Notes under the pieces: generated by a model
Told to the model about the DNA's origin: nothing
What the model saw: the letters and a program-made list of their open reading frames with translations, nothing else
Database searches by the model: none
Position numbers and translations under genes: made by a program
Part shown: one piece after another, positions 54,364 through 62,864 of the stretch
Numbering within the stretch: position 1 is the first letter of the stretch
Layout of the letters: each line of letters opens with the position of its first letter
Assembly: GCF_004122105.1 (NCBI RefSeq)
Contig: NZ_SBKN01000005.1
Span: forward strand, 124,001 to 188,000
Origin: Flavobacterium stagni
GTDB lineage: Bacteria > Bacteroidota > Bacteroidia > Flavobacteriales > Flavobacteriaceae
Direction of reading: 5' to 3'
Length of the DNA stretch: 64,000 nt

Positions 54364-55950
54364 TTATTCCTTCACCACTTTCCGTGTCAAGCGTTCACCA
54401 GTAGCAAGTTGGACCTGTACATAATACACGCCCGCTTCCAGCGAAGACAAATCAAGTGTTGCAACATGTTTGCGGGTGAAGACTTGTTTTCCTAATGCGT
54501 CAAAAAGGATAACCTCATCATAGGTTTGTCCCAATTCTAAACTGGCTTTTGTCGGATTAGGATAGAACGCTTGTAATGGTGACGAAACCTCTGGCGAACT
54601 GAGCGAAATATAATCTTGGTAGCGGTATAAAATTGCGCTGACCATAACAACCAACTTATTGTCATTTTGTAAATGTGCTGCTCGCGCCCAATCCCAAGCG
54701 GTTACATCATTCAAATAATAACCATTGGTCATGAAAGCCGAATATAAGGTAGTATCCTCATTCAAATGCGCAATAATGTAATTGTAGGAATTGCTCTGAC
54801 GCACAGTCATACACAGAATGTATTGCCCGTTGGGCATTTGCTCAATTAAATCCGAACTGATTCCAGGATAATTTTCAGCCCCAATGGTGTAATGATTGGG
54901 CACCGCAATATTGGTGAAGCTCATTCCATCGCCACTAAATGAAGGATCTAAAACACCGTTGGGATCCAACTTGGCAAAAGCCAACCCGCTCGTAATATTG
55001 AGTCCGGCCACCATTAAACTCCCATTGTATTGCACAAACAAATTTCCGGGATACGTCTTTCCACCGAAGTTGATTTGGGTAATTCCGTTGGTTCCAAACC
55101 AAGATGTCAAACTTCCGTTGCTATTGATTCGCATGACGGTTAGGTTCGAACTCGTACTCGAAGGGACGACATTCCCTAACAACAGAAAATCGCCATTATC
55201 GGCGGTATAAATAGTTGAAAAACTATCGGTTCCGGTCAGTGGTGATTCAAAAATACCGTTCACTCCAAAGGTGGTATCCACCGCTCCATTCGCTGTAAAA
55301 CGAATCGCCAAACCACTGCCGTCGTAATTGGTTCCGCCCAAATACCAATAATTGTAACCCACAGCTAGAATACGGCCCTGACTGTCTACGGTGACATCCG
55401 TCAAACGCTCATCGTTGGGATCGGCACTGGTTTCTACATAGGTGTTGAGAATCGTCACGCCGTTGGTTCCAAAGCTGGTATCTTTAGTTCCATTCGCATT
55501 AAAGCGGCATACAAAAACTTTATAATCATAAGAGAAACCGCCCAAACTATGGGTGCGCCCCACCAACACGATTTTGCCATCATCTTGCACCGTAATCCCT
55601 GAAATATCAAAGCGCTCCGCATGATTATTGGACGTAAACAAAGCAGTACCGTTAGTTCCAAAAGACAAATCTAGACTTCCATTCTCTAAATATTTCTTCA
55701 CGCCAATGGTCGGTGCTAAATTCGGAAACTGAATACTAAAATTTGGATTCAACGAATACGGAATCAACACCGATCTATCGGGATAAAAATAACTCGCATT
55801 CGACACCCCACTAATTCCGCTGCTATAGGCATTTCCCGAAGGCAATCCCGTATCAACAATTCCGCCATTGCCATAAGTTGGATCCAAAAGCAGCTGGGCA
55901 AACGAAAATGACGTACAGCATAAAATAAGTAAAGTAATCCGTTTTTTCAT
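54364..55950 (-). CDS. Delta-60 repeat secreted protein with T9SS sorting tail
   Basis: A 528-residue exported protein. After the signal peptide (MKKRITLLILCCTSFSFAQ) it has delta-60-type repeats with D-x-S/T-F-G-T-N-G motifs (LDLSFGTNGTALF, KDTSFGTNGVTIL, VDTTFGVNGIFES). Its C-terminus is a T9SS sorting tail (FYPNPTKASLELG, LEAGVYYVQVQL). It is probably a secreted beta-propeller protein. A clear promoter is present upstream. Confidence 0.9.
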   Translation of the reverse strand: MKKRITLLILCCTSFSFAQLLLDPTYGNGGIVDTGLPSGNAYSSGISGVSNASYFYPDRSVLIPYSLNPNFSIQFPNLAPTIGVKKYLENGSLDLSFGTNGTALFTSNNHAERFDISGITVQDDGKIVLVGRTHSLGGFSYDYKVFVCRFNANGTKDTSFGTNGVTILNTYVETSADPNDERLTDVTVDSQGRILAVGYNYWYLGGTNYDGSGLAIRFTANGAVDTTFGVNGIFESPLTGTDSFSTIYTADNGDFLLLGNVVPSSTSSNLTVMRINSNGSLTSWFGTNGITQINFGGKTYPGNLFVQYNGSLMVAGLNITSGLAFAKLDPNGVLDPSFSGDGMSFTNIAVPNHYTIGAENYPGISSDLIEQMPNGQYILCMTVRQSNSYNYIIAHLNEDTTLYSAFMTNGYYLNDVTAWDWARAAHLQNDNKLVVMVSAILYRYQDYISLSSPEVSSPLQAFYPNPTKASLELGQTYDEVILFDALGKQVFTRKHVATLDLSSLEAGVYYVQVQLATGERLTRKVVKE

Positions 55951-55964
55951 GGCGCTTTTTTTTA

Positions 55965-55994
55965 CAAATATAAAAGAAACTCCTTCTAGTCAAA
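55965..55994 (-). promoter_or_regulatory. Promoter for the delta-60 repeat gene
   Basis: Minus-strand TTTG at 55994-55991, an 18-base spacer and TATATTTG at 55972-55965. This is a full match to the Bacteroidota consensus. A heptanucleotide array begins two bases upstream of the -33 box. Confidence 0.75.
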
Positions 55995-55996
55995 AA

Positions 55997-56028
55997 GTTA
56001 TGATTTATGAGTTATGAATTATGAGTTA
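55997..56028. repeat. Heptanucleotide array, RTTATGA type
   Basis: Units GTTATGA, TTTATGA, GTTATGA, ATTATGA, GTTA in the gap between the T9SS gene and metF. Confidence 0.85.
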
Positions 56029-56061
56029 AAAGGACATGAGTTACAAGCCCCCAGCCCTCTA

Positions 56062-56090
56062 ACGTCTAATGTCCAACGACTAAAGTCTAA
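56062..56090. repeat. Heptanucleotide array, ANGNCTA type
   Basis: Units ACGTCTA, ATGTCCA, ACGACTA, AAGTCTA. The same unit family occurs at 57341-57393, so metF is flanked by arrays of this kind. Confidence 0.8.
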
Positions 56091-56092
56091 AA

Positions 56093-56124
56093 AAAACCTG
56101 CCCCAACGAAGTGCAACAGGTTTT
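56093..56124 (-). terminator. Intrinsic terminator of the methionine operon
   Basis: Inverted repeat AAAACCTG and CAGGTTTT with a 16-base loop, after metF on the minus strand. Confidence 0.75.
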
Positions 56125-56150
56125 CAAATATAAAGGTTAGTTAGTAGCAA

Positions 56151-57107
56151 TTAAAACACCTCTTTGGCAATGGACTTGATGTTGTCGGCTTTCCCCATCG
56201 AATAGTAATGCAACACGGGAACGCCCGCTGCCAAGAGTTCTTTACTCTGCGCAATGCACCATTCAATTCCAATCTGCTTCACGGCATCGTTGTCTTTGGC
56301 GCGCACCACTTCCATAATCAAACTGTCGGGCAATTCGAGACTGAAACGGTGTGGAATCAAGTTCAACTGCTTCTTCGTAGCAATCGGTTTGAGTCCGGGA
56401 ATAATTGGCACCTCAATACCTGCTTTCCGACATTTGTCCACAAATTCAAAAAACTTTTGGTTGTCAAAAAACATTTGCGTGATGATATAATCGGCGCCAT
56501 TCTTAATCTTTTGCTTTAAAAAATGGATATCCGAATCCAAACTCGGCGCTTCCATGTGCTTTTCAGGATAGCCGGCCACCCCGATACAAAAATTGGTTTT
56601 GGCGGTATTCTTTAAGTCTTCGTCCAAATAAATGCCACGGTTCAGGTTACTAATTTGCTCCACCAAATCCGAGGCATAATGGTTCCCATCTTTCTCGGGT
56701 TTGAAATAGGTTTCCGTTTTCAACGCATCCCCGCGCAACGCCACCACATTGTCAATACCGAGGAAGTCCAAGTCAATCAACAAGTTCTCCGTATCTTCTT
56801 TGGTAAAGCCACCGCACAGTACGTGCGGAATCGCATCCACGTCGTATTTCCCTTGAATGGCCGCACAAATCCCTACGGTGCCCGGACGTTTTTTTACAAT
56901 TTTCTTTTGCAACAAACCGTTTTCCAACTCCTTAAATTCATATTCCTCACGGTGATACGTCACGTCAATAAACGGCGGTTGAAATTCCATCAACGGATCA
57001 ATCCCGTCAAAAATCGACTGGATATTCTGCCCTTTCAACGGCGGTAAAATCTCAAAAGAAAACAACGGTTTTCCTTGCGCATTTTCGATATGTTGGGTTA
57101 CTCTCAT
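56151..57107 (-). CDS. metF: Methylenetetrahydrofolate reductase
   Basis: A 318-residue MetF of normal length. Typical segments are PLFSFEILPPLKGQ, PFIDVTYHREEYE, VALRGDALKTE and ADYIITQMFFDNQKFFEFV. It reduces 5,10-methylene-THF to 5-methyl-THF, the methyl donor used by MetH. It lies 283 bases downstream of the second metH gene; the gap holds a GC-rich element and arrays. Confidence 0.95.
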   Translation of the reverse strand: MRVTQHIENAQGKPLFSFEILPPLKGQNIQSIFDGIDPLMEFQPPFIDVTYHREEYEFKELENGLLQKKIVKKRPGTVGICAAIQGKYDVDAIPHVLCGGFTKEDTENLLIDLDFLGIDNVVALRGDALKTETYFKPEKDGNHYASDLVEQISNLNRGIYLDEDLKNTAKTNFCIGVAGYPEKHMEAPSLDSDIHFLKQKIKNGADYIITQMFFDNQKFFEFVDKCRKAGIEVPIIPGLKPIATKKQLNLIPHRFSLELPDSLIMEVVRAKDNDAVKQIGIEWCIAQSKELLAAGVPVLHYYSMGKADNIKSIAKEVF

Positions 57108-57110
57108 CTA

Positions 57111-57138
57111 TTTTAAATTATATATTTTAAATTTTAAA
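57111..57138. repeat. AT-rich heptanucleotide array
   Basis: Units TTTTAAA, TTATATA, TTTTAAA, TTTTAAA, just upstream of metF. Confidence 0.6.
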
Positions 57139-57174
57139 TGTGTAGTTATTTAAAATTTTTCCTCCATTTTAATG

Positions 57175-57193
57175 CCTGCCTGCCGTAGGCAGG
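57175..57193. repeat. Short GC-rich palindrome
   Basis: CCTGCC and GGCAGG (57179-57184 and 57188-57193) with a three-base loop, preceded by another CCTG. It lies 20 bases before the GC-rich element and may belong to it. Confidence 0.55.
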
Positions 57194-57212
57194 TTTCAAG
57201 TTCAATGTTTTT

Positions 57213-57317
57213 TTGGGCGCGTCCCTGTGGCAGCACCTTGGTTTTTATTTCGTGAAACTGCGCCCACAGGGTCGGGTTATCCGCGGTGCATGGCATCTTG
57301 CTTCTACCCCTCGCGCA
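57213..57317 (+). repeat. GC-rich structured intergenic element, copy 2
   Basis: A 105-base element on the plus strand. It starts TTGGGCGCGTCCC, has an 8-base inverted repeat (CCCTGTGG at 57223-57230 and CCACAGGG at 57264-57271), then GTCGGGTTATCCGC, and ends CCCCTCGCGCA. Order and landmarks match copy 1 at 50965-51093 on the other strand. It separates metF from metH. Confidence 0.7.
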
Positions 57318-57340
57318 GCCCCTGCACCAAACAATTTTAT

Positions 57341-57393
57341 TCTAAAGTCCAACGTCTAAAGGCTAATGTCTAATGTCTAATATCTAATATCTA
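57341..57393. repeat. Long heptanucleotide array ending in the metH stop codon
   Basis: Seven and a half 7-base units grading from TCTAAAG/TCCAACG to TCTAATG and TCTAATA. The last CTA is the complement of the TAG stop of the second metH gene (57391-57393). Confidence 0.92.
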
Positions 57394-60102
57394 TCCCTCA
57401 CTCACATTCGGCGCCAGCCATTTATGTGCCACTTCCACCGAAACGCCTCGACGCTGAGCGTAATCTTCCACCTGATCGGCTTTGATTTTCCCCAATCCAA
57501 AATACTTACTTTCCGGATGGGCAAAATAGTACCCCGATACCGAAGCCGCTGGCCACATCGCCATACTCTCGGTCAAGGTCACCCCTATACGTTCTTCCAC
57601 TTGCAAGAGATTCCAAATCGTCGGTTTTTCCAAATGGTCGGGACAAGCGGGATAGCCCGGTGCGGGTCGGATCCCCTTATAATCTTCAGCAATCAAGGCT
57701 TGGTTATCCAACTGTTCATCGTTGGCATAGCCCCAAATTTCTTTACGAACCTTCCAATGCAAATATTCCGCAAAGGCCTCCGCCAATCGGTCGCCTAAGG
57801 CTTTGACCATAATCGCGTGGTAATCGTCCAAATCCTGTTCAAACACCGCTGCTTTTTCATCCACTCCAAAACCCGTCGTCACACAAAAACACCCGATATA
57901 ATCTTGCACACCCGTTTCTTTGGGCGCGATAAAGTCGGCCAACGCAATATTCGGCGCACCCGCCGTTTTTTTCGACTGCTGACGCAGGGTGAGAAAAGTT
58001 GTCGGTTGTGGGTTGTCGGTTGTGGGCTGCACTGCAATATCATCATCGTTGACGGTATTTGCGGGAAAAATACCCACCAATCCTTTGGCAGTAAACCAGT
58101 TTTCCTCAACGATTTGCGCCAACATTTTTTGGGCATCGTCAAATAGCTGTTGCGCTTGTTCGCCCACGACATCATCCTTCAATAGCGCAGGATATTTCCC
58201 AAACAACTGCCACGAATGGAAGAACGGCGTCCAGTCGATAAACGGCACCAATTCCGCTAAAGTCACTTTCACTTCTTGTACCCCAATAAAATTGGGCTGT
58301 ACCGGTTGGTATTGGTCCCAATCCAAACGCAATTTATTGGCACGGGCTTCACTGAGACGCAAGAACTCCTTTTCGCGACTGCGACTCAAATACCCTTCGC
58401 GCAATTGATCGTATTCCTCCCGAATTTGTTCGGCATATGTGACTTTATTTTCGGGTTGCAACAAATTACTCGCTACCGTTACAGCACGCGAGGCATCGTT
58501 GACATGCACCACACTTCCCGTGTATTCAGGGGCAATCTTCACCGCAGTATGGGCACGCGAAGTCGTTGCGCCTCCAATCATAATCGGGATGGAAATATTC
58601 AAGCGCTCCATCTCTTTGGCGAGATAGACCATTTCGTCCAAAGACGGCGTGATCAAACCACTCAATCCGATGATGTCTACATTTTCAGCAACAGCAGTTT
58701 GTATAATTTTCTCAGGCGGTACCATCACCCCCAAGTCGATAATTTCAAAGTTATTACAGGCCAACACCACCGATACGATGTTTTTTCCGATATCGTGTAC
58801 GTCGCCTTTTACAGTAGCCATGAGAACCTTCCCTGCCCCCGCCGACTGACCGTCTTTGCTGGCTTCAATAAATGGCAACAAATAGGCTACAGCTTTTTTC
58901 ATGACTCGAGCCGATTTCACCACTTGCGGCAAGAACATTTTTCCCGAACCAAACAAATCGCCAACTACATTCATTCCGTTCATCAAATGTTGTTCGATGA
59001 CTTGGATGGGTTTATCAACCAAATGACGTGCTTCTTCCACATCCTGCTCGATAAATTCGTCCAAACCTTTCACTAAAGAATGCGTAAGGCGTTCTTGTAC
59101 CGAACCATTGCGCCATTCTTGAACAACTTTATCTGTGGTTTTGGTATCCGATTTTAAGTTTTCGGCGTAGTCGAGCAAGCGTTCTGTCGCATCGTCACGA
59201 CGATCGAGCAAAACATCTTCAACATAGGTGAGTAAATCGGGGTCAATTTCGTCATAAATCTCCAGCATTTTCGGATTCACAATACCCATCGTCATGCCGT
59301 GTTGGATGGCATGGTATAAAAAGGCCGAGTGCATGGCTTCACGCACTTTGTCATTCCCTCGGAAGGAAAACGACACGTTACTCACCCCTCCCGAAACATG
59401 GGCATAGGGCAGATTTTCACGAATCCATTTTGTCGCTAAAAAGAAATCTAACGCATTGCGGCGGTGTTCTTCCATACCGGTAGCGACGGGAAAAATATTG
59501 GGATCAAAAATAATATCGGTAGCTGGAAAACCCACTTGATGCACCAATATATCGTAGCTGCGTTTACAGATTTCGATTCGGCGTTCGTAGGTATCCGCTT
59601 GTCCCACCTCATCAAAAGCCATGACAATCACGGCAGCTCCGTAGCGTTTGATCAATTTGGCATGATGGATAAAAGCAGCTTCTCCTTCTTTCAAGGAAAT
59701 CGAGTTCACGACACCTTTTCCTTGAATGACTTTGAGTCCGGCTTCAATAATCTCCCACTTCGAACTGTCGATCATCACGGGAACACGGGCAATATCGGGT
59801 TCGGCGGCAATTAAATTTAGGAATTTGGTCATGGCTTCTACCCCATCAAGCATTCCTTCGTCCATGTTGACGTCGATGATTTGCGCACCACCTTCTACTT
59901 GGGCGCGGGCGATATCTACGGCGGCTTCGTAATTCCCTTCTTTAATCAAACGTAAAAACTTACGCGAACCCGTCACATTGGTCCGTTCCCCTACGTTCAC
60001 AAAGTTGGTTTCTGGAGTGATGATTAGTGGTTCTAAACCGGATAATTGCAAATATTGGGTTATCGGTTGTCGGTTGTCGGTTGTCGGTATCTCCTTACTC
60101 AT
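57391..60102 (-). CDS. metH: Methionine synthase, C-terminal polypeptide (folate, B12 and reactivation domains)
   Basis: A 903-residue protein corresponding to the second part of cobalamin-dependent MetH. From the N-terminus it has the folate-binding domain ([18 protein letters not shown]), the helical cap and B12 domain with the cobalt-ligating His436 in [10 protein letters not shown], and the SAM-dependent reactivation domain ([17 protein letters not shown]). Two heptanucleotide arrays lie inside it: residues 6-15 ([10 protein letters not shown]) and a linker before the reactivation domain ([12 protein letters not shown]). It begins 7 bases after the stop of the first part. Confidence 0.95.
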   Translation of the reverse strand: MSKEIPTTDNRQPITQYLQLSGLEPLIITPETNFVNVGERTNVTGSRKFLRLIKEGNYEAAVDIARAQVEGGAQIIDVNMDEGMLDGVEAMTKFLNLIAAEPDIARVPVMIDSSKWEIIEAGLKVIQGKGVVNSISLKEGEAAFIHHAKLIKRYGAAVIVMAFDEVGQADTYERRIEICKRSYDILVHQVGFPATDIIFDPNIFPVATGMEEHRRNALDFFLATKWIRENLPYAHVSGGVSNVSFSFRGNDKVREAMHSAFLYHAIQHGMTMGIVNPKMLEIYDEIDPDLLTYVEDVLLDRRDDATERLLDYAENLKSDTKTTDKVVQEWRNGSVQERLTHSLVKGLDEFIEQDVEEARHLVDKPIQVIEQHLMNGMNVVGDLFGSGKMFLPQVVKSARVMKKAVAYLLPFIEASKDGQSAGAGKVLMATVKGDVHDIGKNIVSVVLACNNFEIIDLGVMVPPEKIIQTAVAENVDIIGLSGLITPSLDEMVYLAKEMERLNISIPIMIGGATTSRAHTAVKIAPEYTGSVVHVNDASRAVTVASNLLQPENKVTYAEQIREEYDQLREGYLSRSREKEFLRLSEARANKLRLDWDQYQPVQPNFIGVQEVKVTLAELVPFIDWTPFFHSWQLFGKYPALLKDDVVGEQAQQLFDDAQKMLAQIVEENWFTAKGLVGIFPANTVNDDDIAVQPTTDNPQPTTFLTLRQQSKKTAGAPNIALADFIAPKETGVQDYIGCFCVTTGFGVDEKAAVFEQDLDDYHAIMVKALGDRLAEAFAEYLHWKVRKEIWGYANDEQLDNQALIAEDYKGIRPAPGYPACPDHLEKPTIWNLLQVEERIGVTLTESMAMWPAASVSGYYFAHPESKYFGLGKIKADQVEDYAQRRGVSVEVAHKWLAPNVSEG
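57998..58025. repeat. Heptanucleotide array inside metH coding sequence
   Basis: Four units (GTTGTCG, GTTGTGG, GTTGTCG, GTTGTGG), 28 bases, in frame within metH. They encode the Pro/Thr/Asp/Asn-rich linker [11 protein letters not shown]. Confidence 0.88.
60059..60086. repeat. Heptanucleotide array at the start of the second metH gene
   Basis: Four units (GTTATCG, then three GTTGTCG) encode residues near the N-terminus (TTDNRQPIT). It lies 16 bases inside the start codon. Confidence 0.9.
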
Positions 60103-60109
60103 AATGCAC

Positions 60110-61120
60110 TTATAAACGGGCTACTGATGACTGTAAACTGCTCTCGGTTCTCGGTTTAAATTCGGCAGCCACTTGTGCAATCGCACGAATATGCTCAGGG
60201 GTAGTCCCACAACAGCCACCGATAATGTTCACCAAGTTTTCATTCAAATACTCGCGAATTAACGCTTGCATTTCTTCGGGTGTTTGATCGTATTGACCGA
60301 AAGCGTTGGGCAAACCGGCATTGGGATGCGCCGAAATATTGAGTTGGGTATGTTGGCCCAAGCGTTTTAAATACGGTTTCAATTGATCCGCCCCGAGTGC
60401 ACAATTGAAGCCCACACTCAACAAAGGAATGTGTGCAATGGATATCAAAAAGGCTTCCACCGTTTGCCCGGACAACGTTCGTCCCGAGGCATCGGTAATA
60501 GTTCCAGAAACCATCACGGGAATGTCGGATTGACGTTCTTCTTTTACTTCTTCAATAGCAAATAAGGCGGCTTTCGCGTTCAGTGTATCAAATATGGTTT
60601 CCACCAAAAGTAGGTCGGCTCCTCCATCGATAAGTGCTTCCACTTGTTGGCGGTAAGCCATTCGCAAATCGTCGAAGGTTACGGCACGATAGCCGGGATC
60701 GTTGACATCCGGACTCATACTGGCGGTACGGTTGGTCGGACCGATAGAACCGGCTACAAAACGGGGTTTGTCAGTAAATTCATCGGCGACTTCTCGGGCA
60801 ATTTTAGCGGATTGGTAATTGAGTTCGTAGACTAAATCTTCCATGTGGTAATCGGCCATCCCGATAGTCGTTCCCGAAAAGGTATTGGTTTCCACGATGT
60901 CTGCGCCTGCTTCAAAATAGGCACGATGCACGGCTTTTACCGCCTCGGGTTGGGTAATGGAAAGCAAGTCGTTATTCCCTTTCAAAGGATGGGGAAAATC
61001 TTTGAAACGCTCACCTCGGAAGTCGGCTTCCTCAAATTGATTGCGTTGTAACATCGTACCCATGGCGCCATCGAGGACGAGGATTCGCTGTTTTAGAATT
61101 GCATTGATATTTACACGCAT
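60110..61120 (-). CDS. metH: Methionine synthase, N-terminal polypeptide (homocysteine domain)
   Basis: A 336-residue homocysteine methyltransferase barrel, the first part of MetH. Zinc ligands are Cys240, Cys303 and Cys304 ([10 protein letters not shown] and [11 protein letters not shown]), matching E. coli MetH with a constant offset of seven. [10 protein letters not shown] is the typical N-terminal motif. It activates homocysteine for methyl transfer in the B12 domain on the companion protein. The last 20 residues are partly encoded by a heptanucleotide array. A SAM-I riboswitch lies upstream. Confidence 0.95.
   Translation of the reverse strand: MRVNINAILKQRILVLDGAMGTMLQRNQFEEADFRGERFKDFPHPLKGNNDLLSITQPEAVKAVHRAYFEAGADIVETNTFSGTTIGMADYHMEDLVYELNYQSAKIAREVADEFTDKPRFVAGSIGPTNRTASMSPDVNDPGYRAVTFDDLRMAYRQQVEALIDGGADLLLVETIFDTLNAKAALFAIEEVKEERQSDIPVMVSGTITDASGRTLSGQTVEAFLISIAHIPLLSVGFNCALGADQLKPYLKRLGQHTQLNISAHPNAGLPNAFGQYDQTPEEMQALIREYLNENLVNIIGGCCGTTPEHIRAIAQVAAEFKPRTESSLQSSVARL
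60123..60157. repeat. Heptanucleotide array at the end of the first metH gene
   Basis: Five units: ACTGATG, ACTGTAA, ACTGCTC, TCGGTTC, TCGGTTT. The first three resemble the array at 38845; the last two resemble that at 60059. It encodes part of the C-terminal tail of the homocysteine-domain polypeptide. Confidence 0.75.
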
Positions 61121-61121
61121 A

Positions 61122-61151
61122 CTGATAACTAATCTTGTATTGCGTTATCAG
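61122..61151 (-). promoter_or_regulatory. Start-codon hairpin of the metH riboswitch
   Basis: A perfect 8-base inverted repeat, CTGATAAC (61151-61144) and GTTATCAG (61129-61122), with a 14-base loop. Its 3' arm ends one base before the metH ATG. TGATAACGC within it (61150-61142) is also perfectly complementary to the first strand of the riboswitch P1 region (61279-61271, GCGTTATCA), so it can switch partners. Confidence 0.65.
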
Positions 61152-61171
61152 GAAAGAGAGGTATTTCCAAA

Positions 61172-61280
61172 GTTATCTTTTTCTGAACATGGTCAGAATA
61201 GAATGTAGCACCTTCCTCAGGGAGTGAGGGGTTGCTAAGCGTTCATAGGGTCTATTCCCTCCCGCTTTCGTGATAACGCC
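61172..61280 (-). ncRNA. SAM-I (S-box) riboswitch
   Basis: An S-box aptamer on the minus strand, upstream of metH. P1 pairs GTTATC (61277-61272) with GATAAC (61177-61172). Conserved blocks include GGAGGGAATAGACCC (the consensus has GGAGGGA...GCCC), ATGAA, AGCAACC and AAGGTGCTACATTC. P3 is CCTCA/TGAGG and P4 is TTCTGA/TCAGAA. Binding of SAM is expected to shut off metH and metF expression. No terminator follows, so control is likely translational. Confidence 0.95.
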
Positions 61281-61299
61281 ATTATTATTAAGAACCTCG

Positions 61300-61331
61300 C
61301 AAAGGTAAGACAAGAAATCGGGGATTTCAAA
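61300..61331 (-). promoter_or_regulatory. Promoter of the metH operon
   Basis: Minus-strand TTTG at 61331-61328, a 20-base spacer and TACCTTTG at 61307-61300. It matches the Bacteroidota consensus, and the riboswitch starts about 20 bases downstream. Confidence 0.75.
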
Positions 61332-61407
61332 ATAAAAATTTGAAAAAAAGCGCAAACGTTTGCGAAAAATTTAAAGATATATTTAGATTTATTGAAATTG
61401 ATTTTCA

Positions 61408-61415
61408 TAAATTTG
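61408..61415 (+). promoter_or_regulatory. Probable -7 box for metK
   Basis: TAAATTTG matches TAnnTTTG. Transcription would start about 8-15 bases before the SAM-II-like aptamer. The -33 element is not clear. Confidence 0.5.
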
Positions 61416-61431
61416 CAGTCGAAAAACAGAA

Positions 61432-61486
61432 GAGGAGAAATTTGATCTGATTGCAACCTCGTAAAAAAATGCTAAAGCAGTGATCC
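61432..61486 (+). ncRNA. SAM-II-like riboswitch
   Basis: A compact leader structure upstream of metK resembling SAM-II. P1 is GAGG (61432-61435) with CCTC (61457-61460). The highly conserved TTGCAA directly precedes the 3' strand (61451-61456). The A-rich stretch and GCTAAAG (61471-61477) match the 3' conserved block. A pseudoknot is possible between GATC at 61444-61447 and GATC at 61482-61485. SAM-II riboswitches are known in Bacteroidota and Alphaproteobacteria. The ligand is SAM, the product of MetK. The start codon is 70 bases away, farther than in most SAM-II leaders. Confidence 0.78.
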
Positions 61487-61556
61487 TTCTTTAGTTGTTG
61501 CAACCGCATTTCCTTCCCTTCTTAGCTTAATAAAACAAAATTTTAAAGTTATAATT

Positions 61557-62807
61557 ATGGCTTATTTATTTACTTCTGAGTCGGTAAGTGAAGGACACCC
61601 AGACAAAGTAGCCGATCAGATTTCTGACGCATTAATCGACAACTTTTTGGCATTTGATGCTGAATCCAAAGTAGCTTGTGAAACTTTGGTAACGACCGGA
61701 CAGGTAATCTTAGCCGGTGAAGTAAAATCAAACACCTATTTAGACGTTCAACAAATCGCTCGTGATGTGATCAAAAAAATTGGTTACACTAAAAGCGAAT
61801 ACATGTTTGAAGCCAACTCTTGTGGGGTTTTATCTGCCATTCACGAACAATCGGCTGACATTAACCAAGGGGTAGACCGTGCGACGAAAGAAGAGCAAGG
61901 GGCTGGCGACCAAGGGATGATGTTTGGTTATGCAACAAACGAAACCAACAATTATATGCCGTTGGCGTTGGATTTATCGCATGCTTTGTTGATTGAATTG
62001 GCGAACTTACGTCGCGAGAACAATGAAATTACGTATTTACGTCCGGATGCAAAGTCGCAAGTAACTTTGGAATATTCAGACGATAACAAACCCCAACGTA
62101 TTGACGCGATTGTGATTTCGACCCAACACGACGACTTCGATCAAGAAGAAGCGATGTTAGCAAAAATCAAGAAAGACATGATTGAAATCTTGATTCCACG
62201 TGTGAAAGCAAAATACCCACAATACGCTCATTTATTCAACGATGACATTACGTACCACATCAACCCTACGGGTAAATTCGTTATCGGTGGACCTCACGGA
62301 GATACGGGATTAACAGGTCGTAAAATCATCGTAGATACTTACGGTGGAAAAGGGGCACACGGTGGTGGTGCATTCTCTGGAAAAGACCCAAGTAAAGTAG
62401 ACCGTTCTGCAGCGTATGCTACGCGTCATATTGCAAAAAACTTGGTAGCTGCTGGATTGTGTGATGAAGTTTTGGTACAAGTATCGTATGCGATTGGTGT
62501 AGCGAAACCCACTTCTATCAACGTAAACACTTACGGTACGGCTAAAGTTGACTTAAAAGACGGTGACATTAGCAAAATTGTAGAAACGATTTTCGATATG
62601 CGTCCGTACTACATTGAACAACGTTTAAAATTACGTAACCCAATTTACAGTGAAACGGCTGCCTATGGCCACATGGGACGCACGCCTGAAGTCGTGACTA
62701 AAACCTTCAAATCGCCTGATGGACAATCGAAAACCGTAGAAGTTGAATTGTTTACTTGGGAAAAATTAGACCACGTTGAAAAAGTAAAAGCGGCTTTTAA
62801 TTTATAA
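61557..62807 (+). CDS. metK: S-adenosylmethionine synthase
   Basis: A 416-residue MetK. Signature segments are [51 protein letters not shown] and [10 protein letters not shown]. It makes SAM from methionine and ATP. Its leader has a SAM-II-like riboswitch and the gene is divergent from metH, so both steps of the methyl cycle are under SAM control. A strong bidirectional terminator follows. Confidence 0.97.
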   Translation: MAYLFTSESVSEGHPDKVADQISDALIDNFLAFDAESKVACETLVTTGQVILAGEVKSNTYLDVQQIARDVIKKIGYTKSEYMFEANSCGVLSAIHEQSADINQGVDRATKEEQGAGDQGMMFGYATNETNNYMPLALDLSHALLIELANLRRENNEITYLRPDAKSQVTLEYSDDNKPQRIDAIVISTQHDDFDQEEAMLAKIKKDMIEILIPRVKAKYPQYAHLFNDDITYHINPTGKFVIGGPHGDTGLTGRKIIVDTYGGKGAHGGGAFSGKDPSKVDRSAAYATRHIAKNLVAAGLCDEVLVQVSYAIGVAKPTSINVNTYGTAKVDLKDGDISKIVETIFDMRPYYIEQRLKLRNPIYSETAAYGHMGRTPEVVTKTFKSPDGQSKTVEVELFTWEKLDHVEKVKAAFNL

Positions 62808-62828
62808 TACTTAGTTATTACGTTCATA

Positions 62829-62860
62829 AAAAAACCTGACTTTAACGAGTCAGGTTTTTT
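62829..62860. terminator. Bidirectional intrinsic terminator
   Basis: Perfect 13-base inverted repeat (AAAAAACCTGACT and AGTCAGGTTTTTT) with a 6-base loop, between convergent metK and the receptor gene. Confidence 0.94.
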
Positions 62861-62864
62861 GTTT

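Noticed and set aside
58276-59076. A 266-codon plus-strand ORF opposite metH
   Set aside because: It is a shadow of the well-supported metH frame, with no coherent domain.
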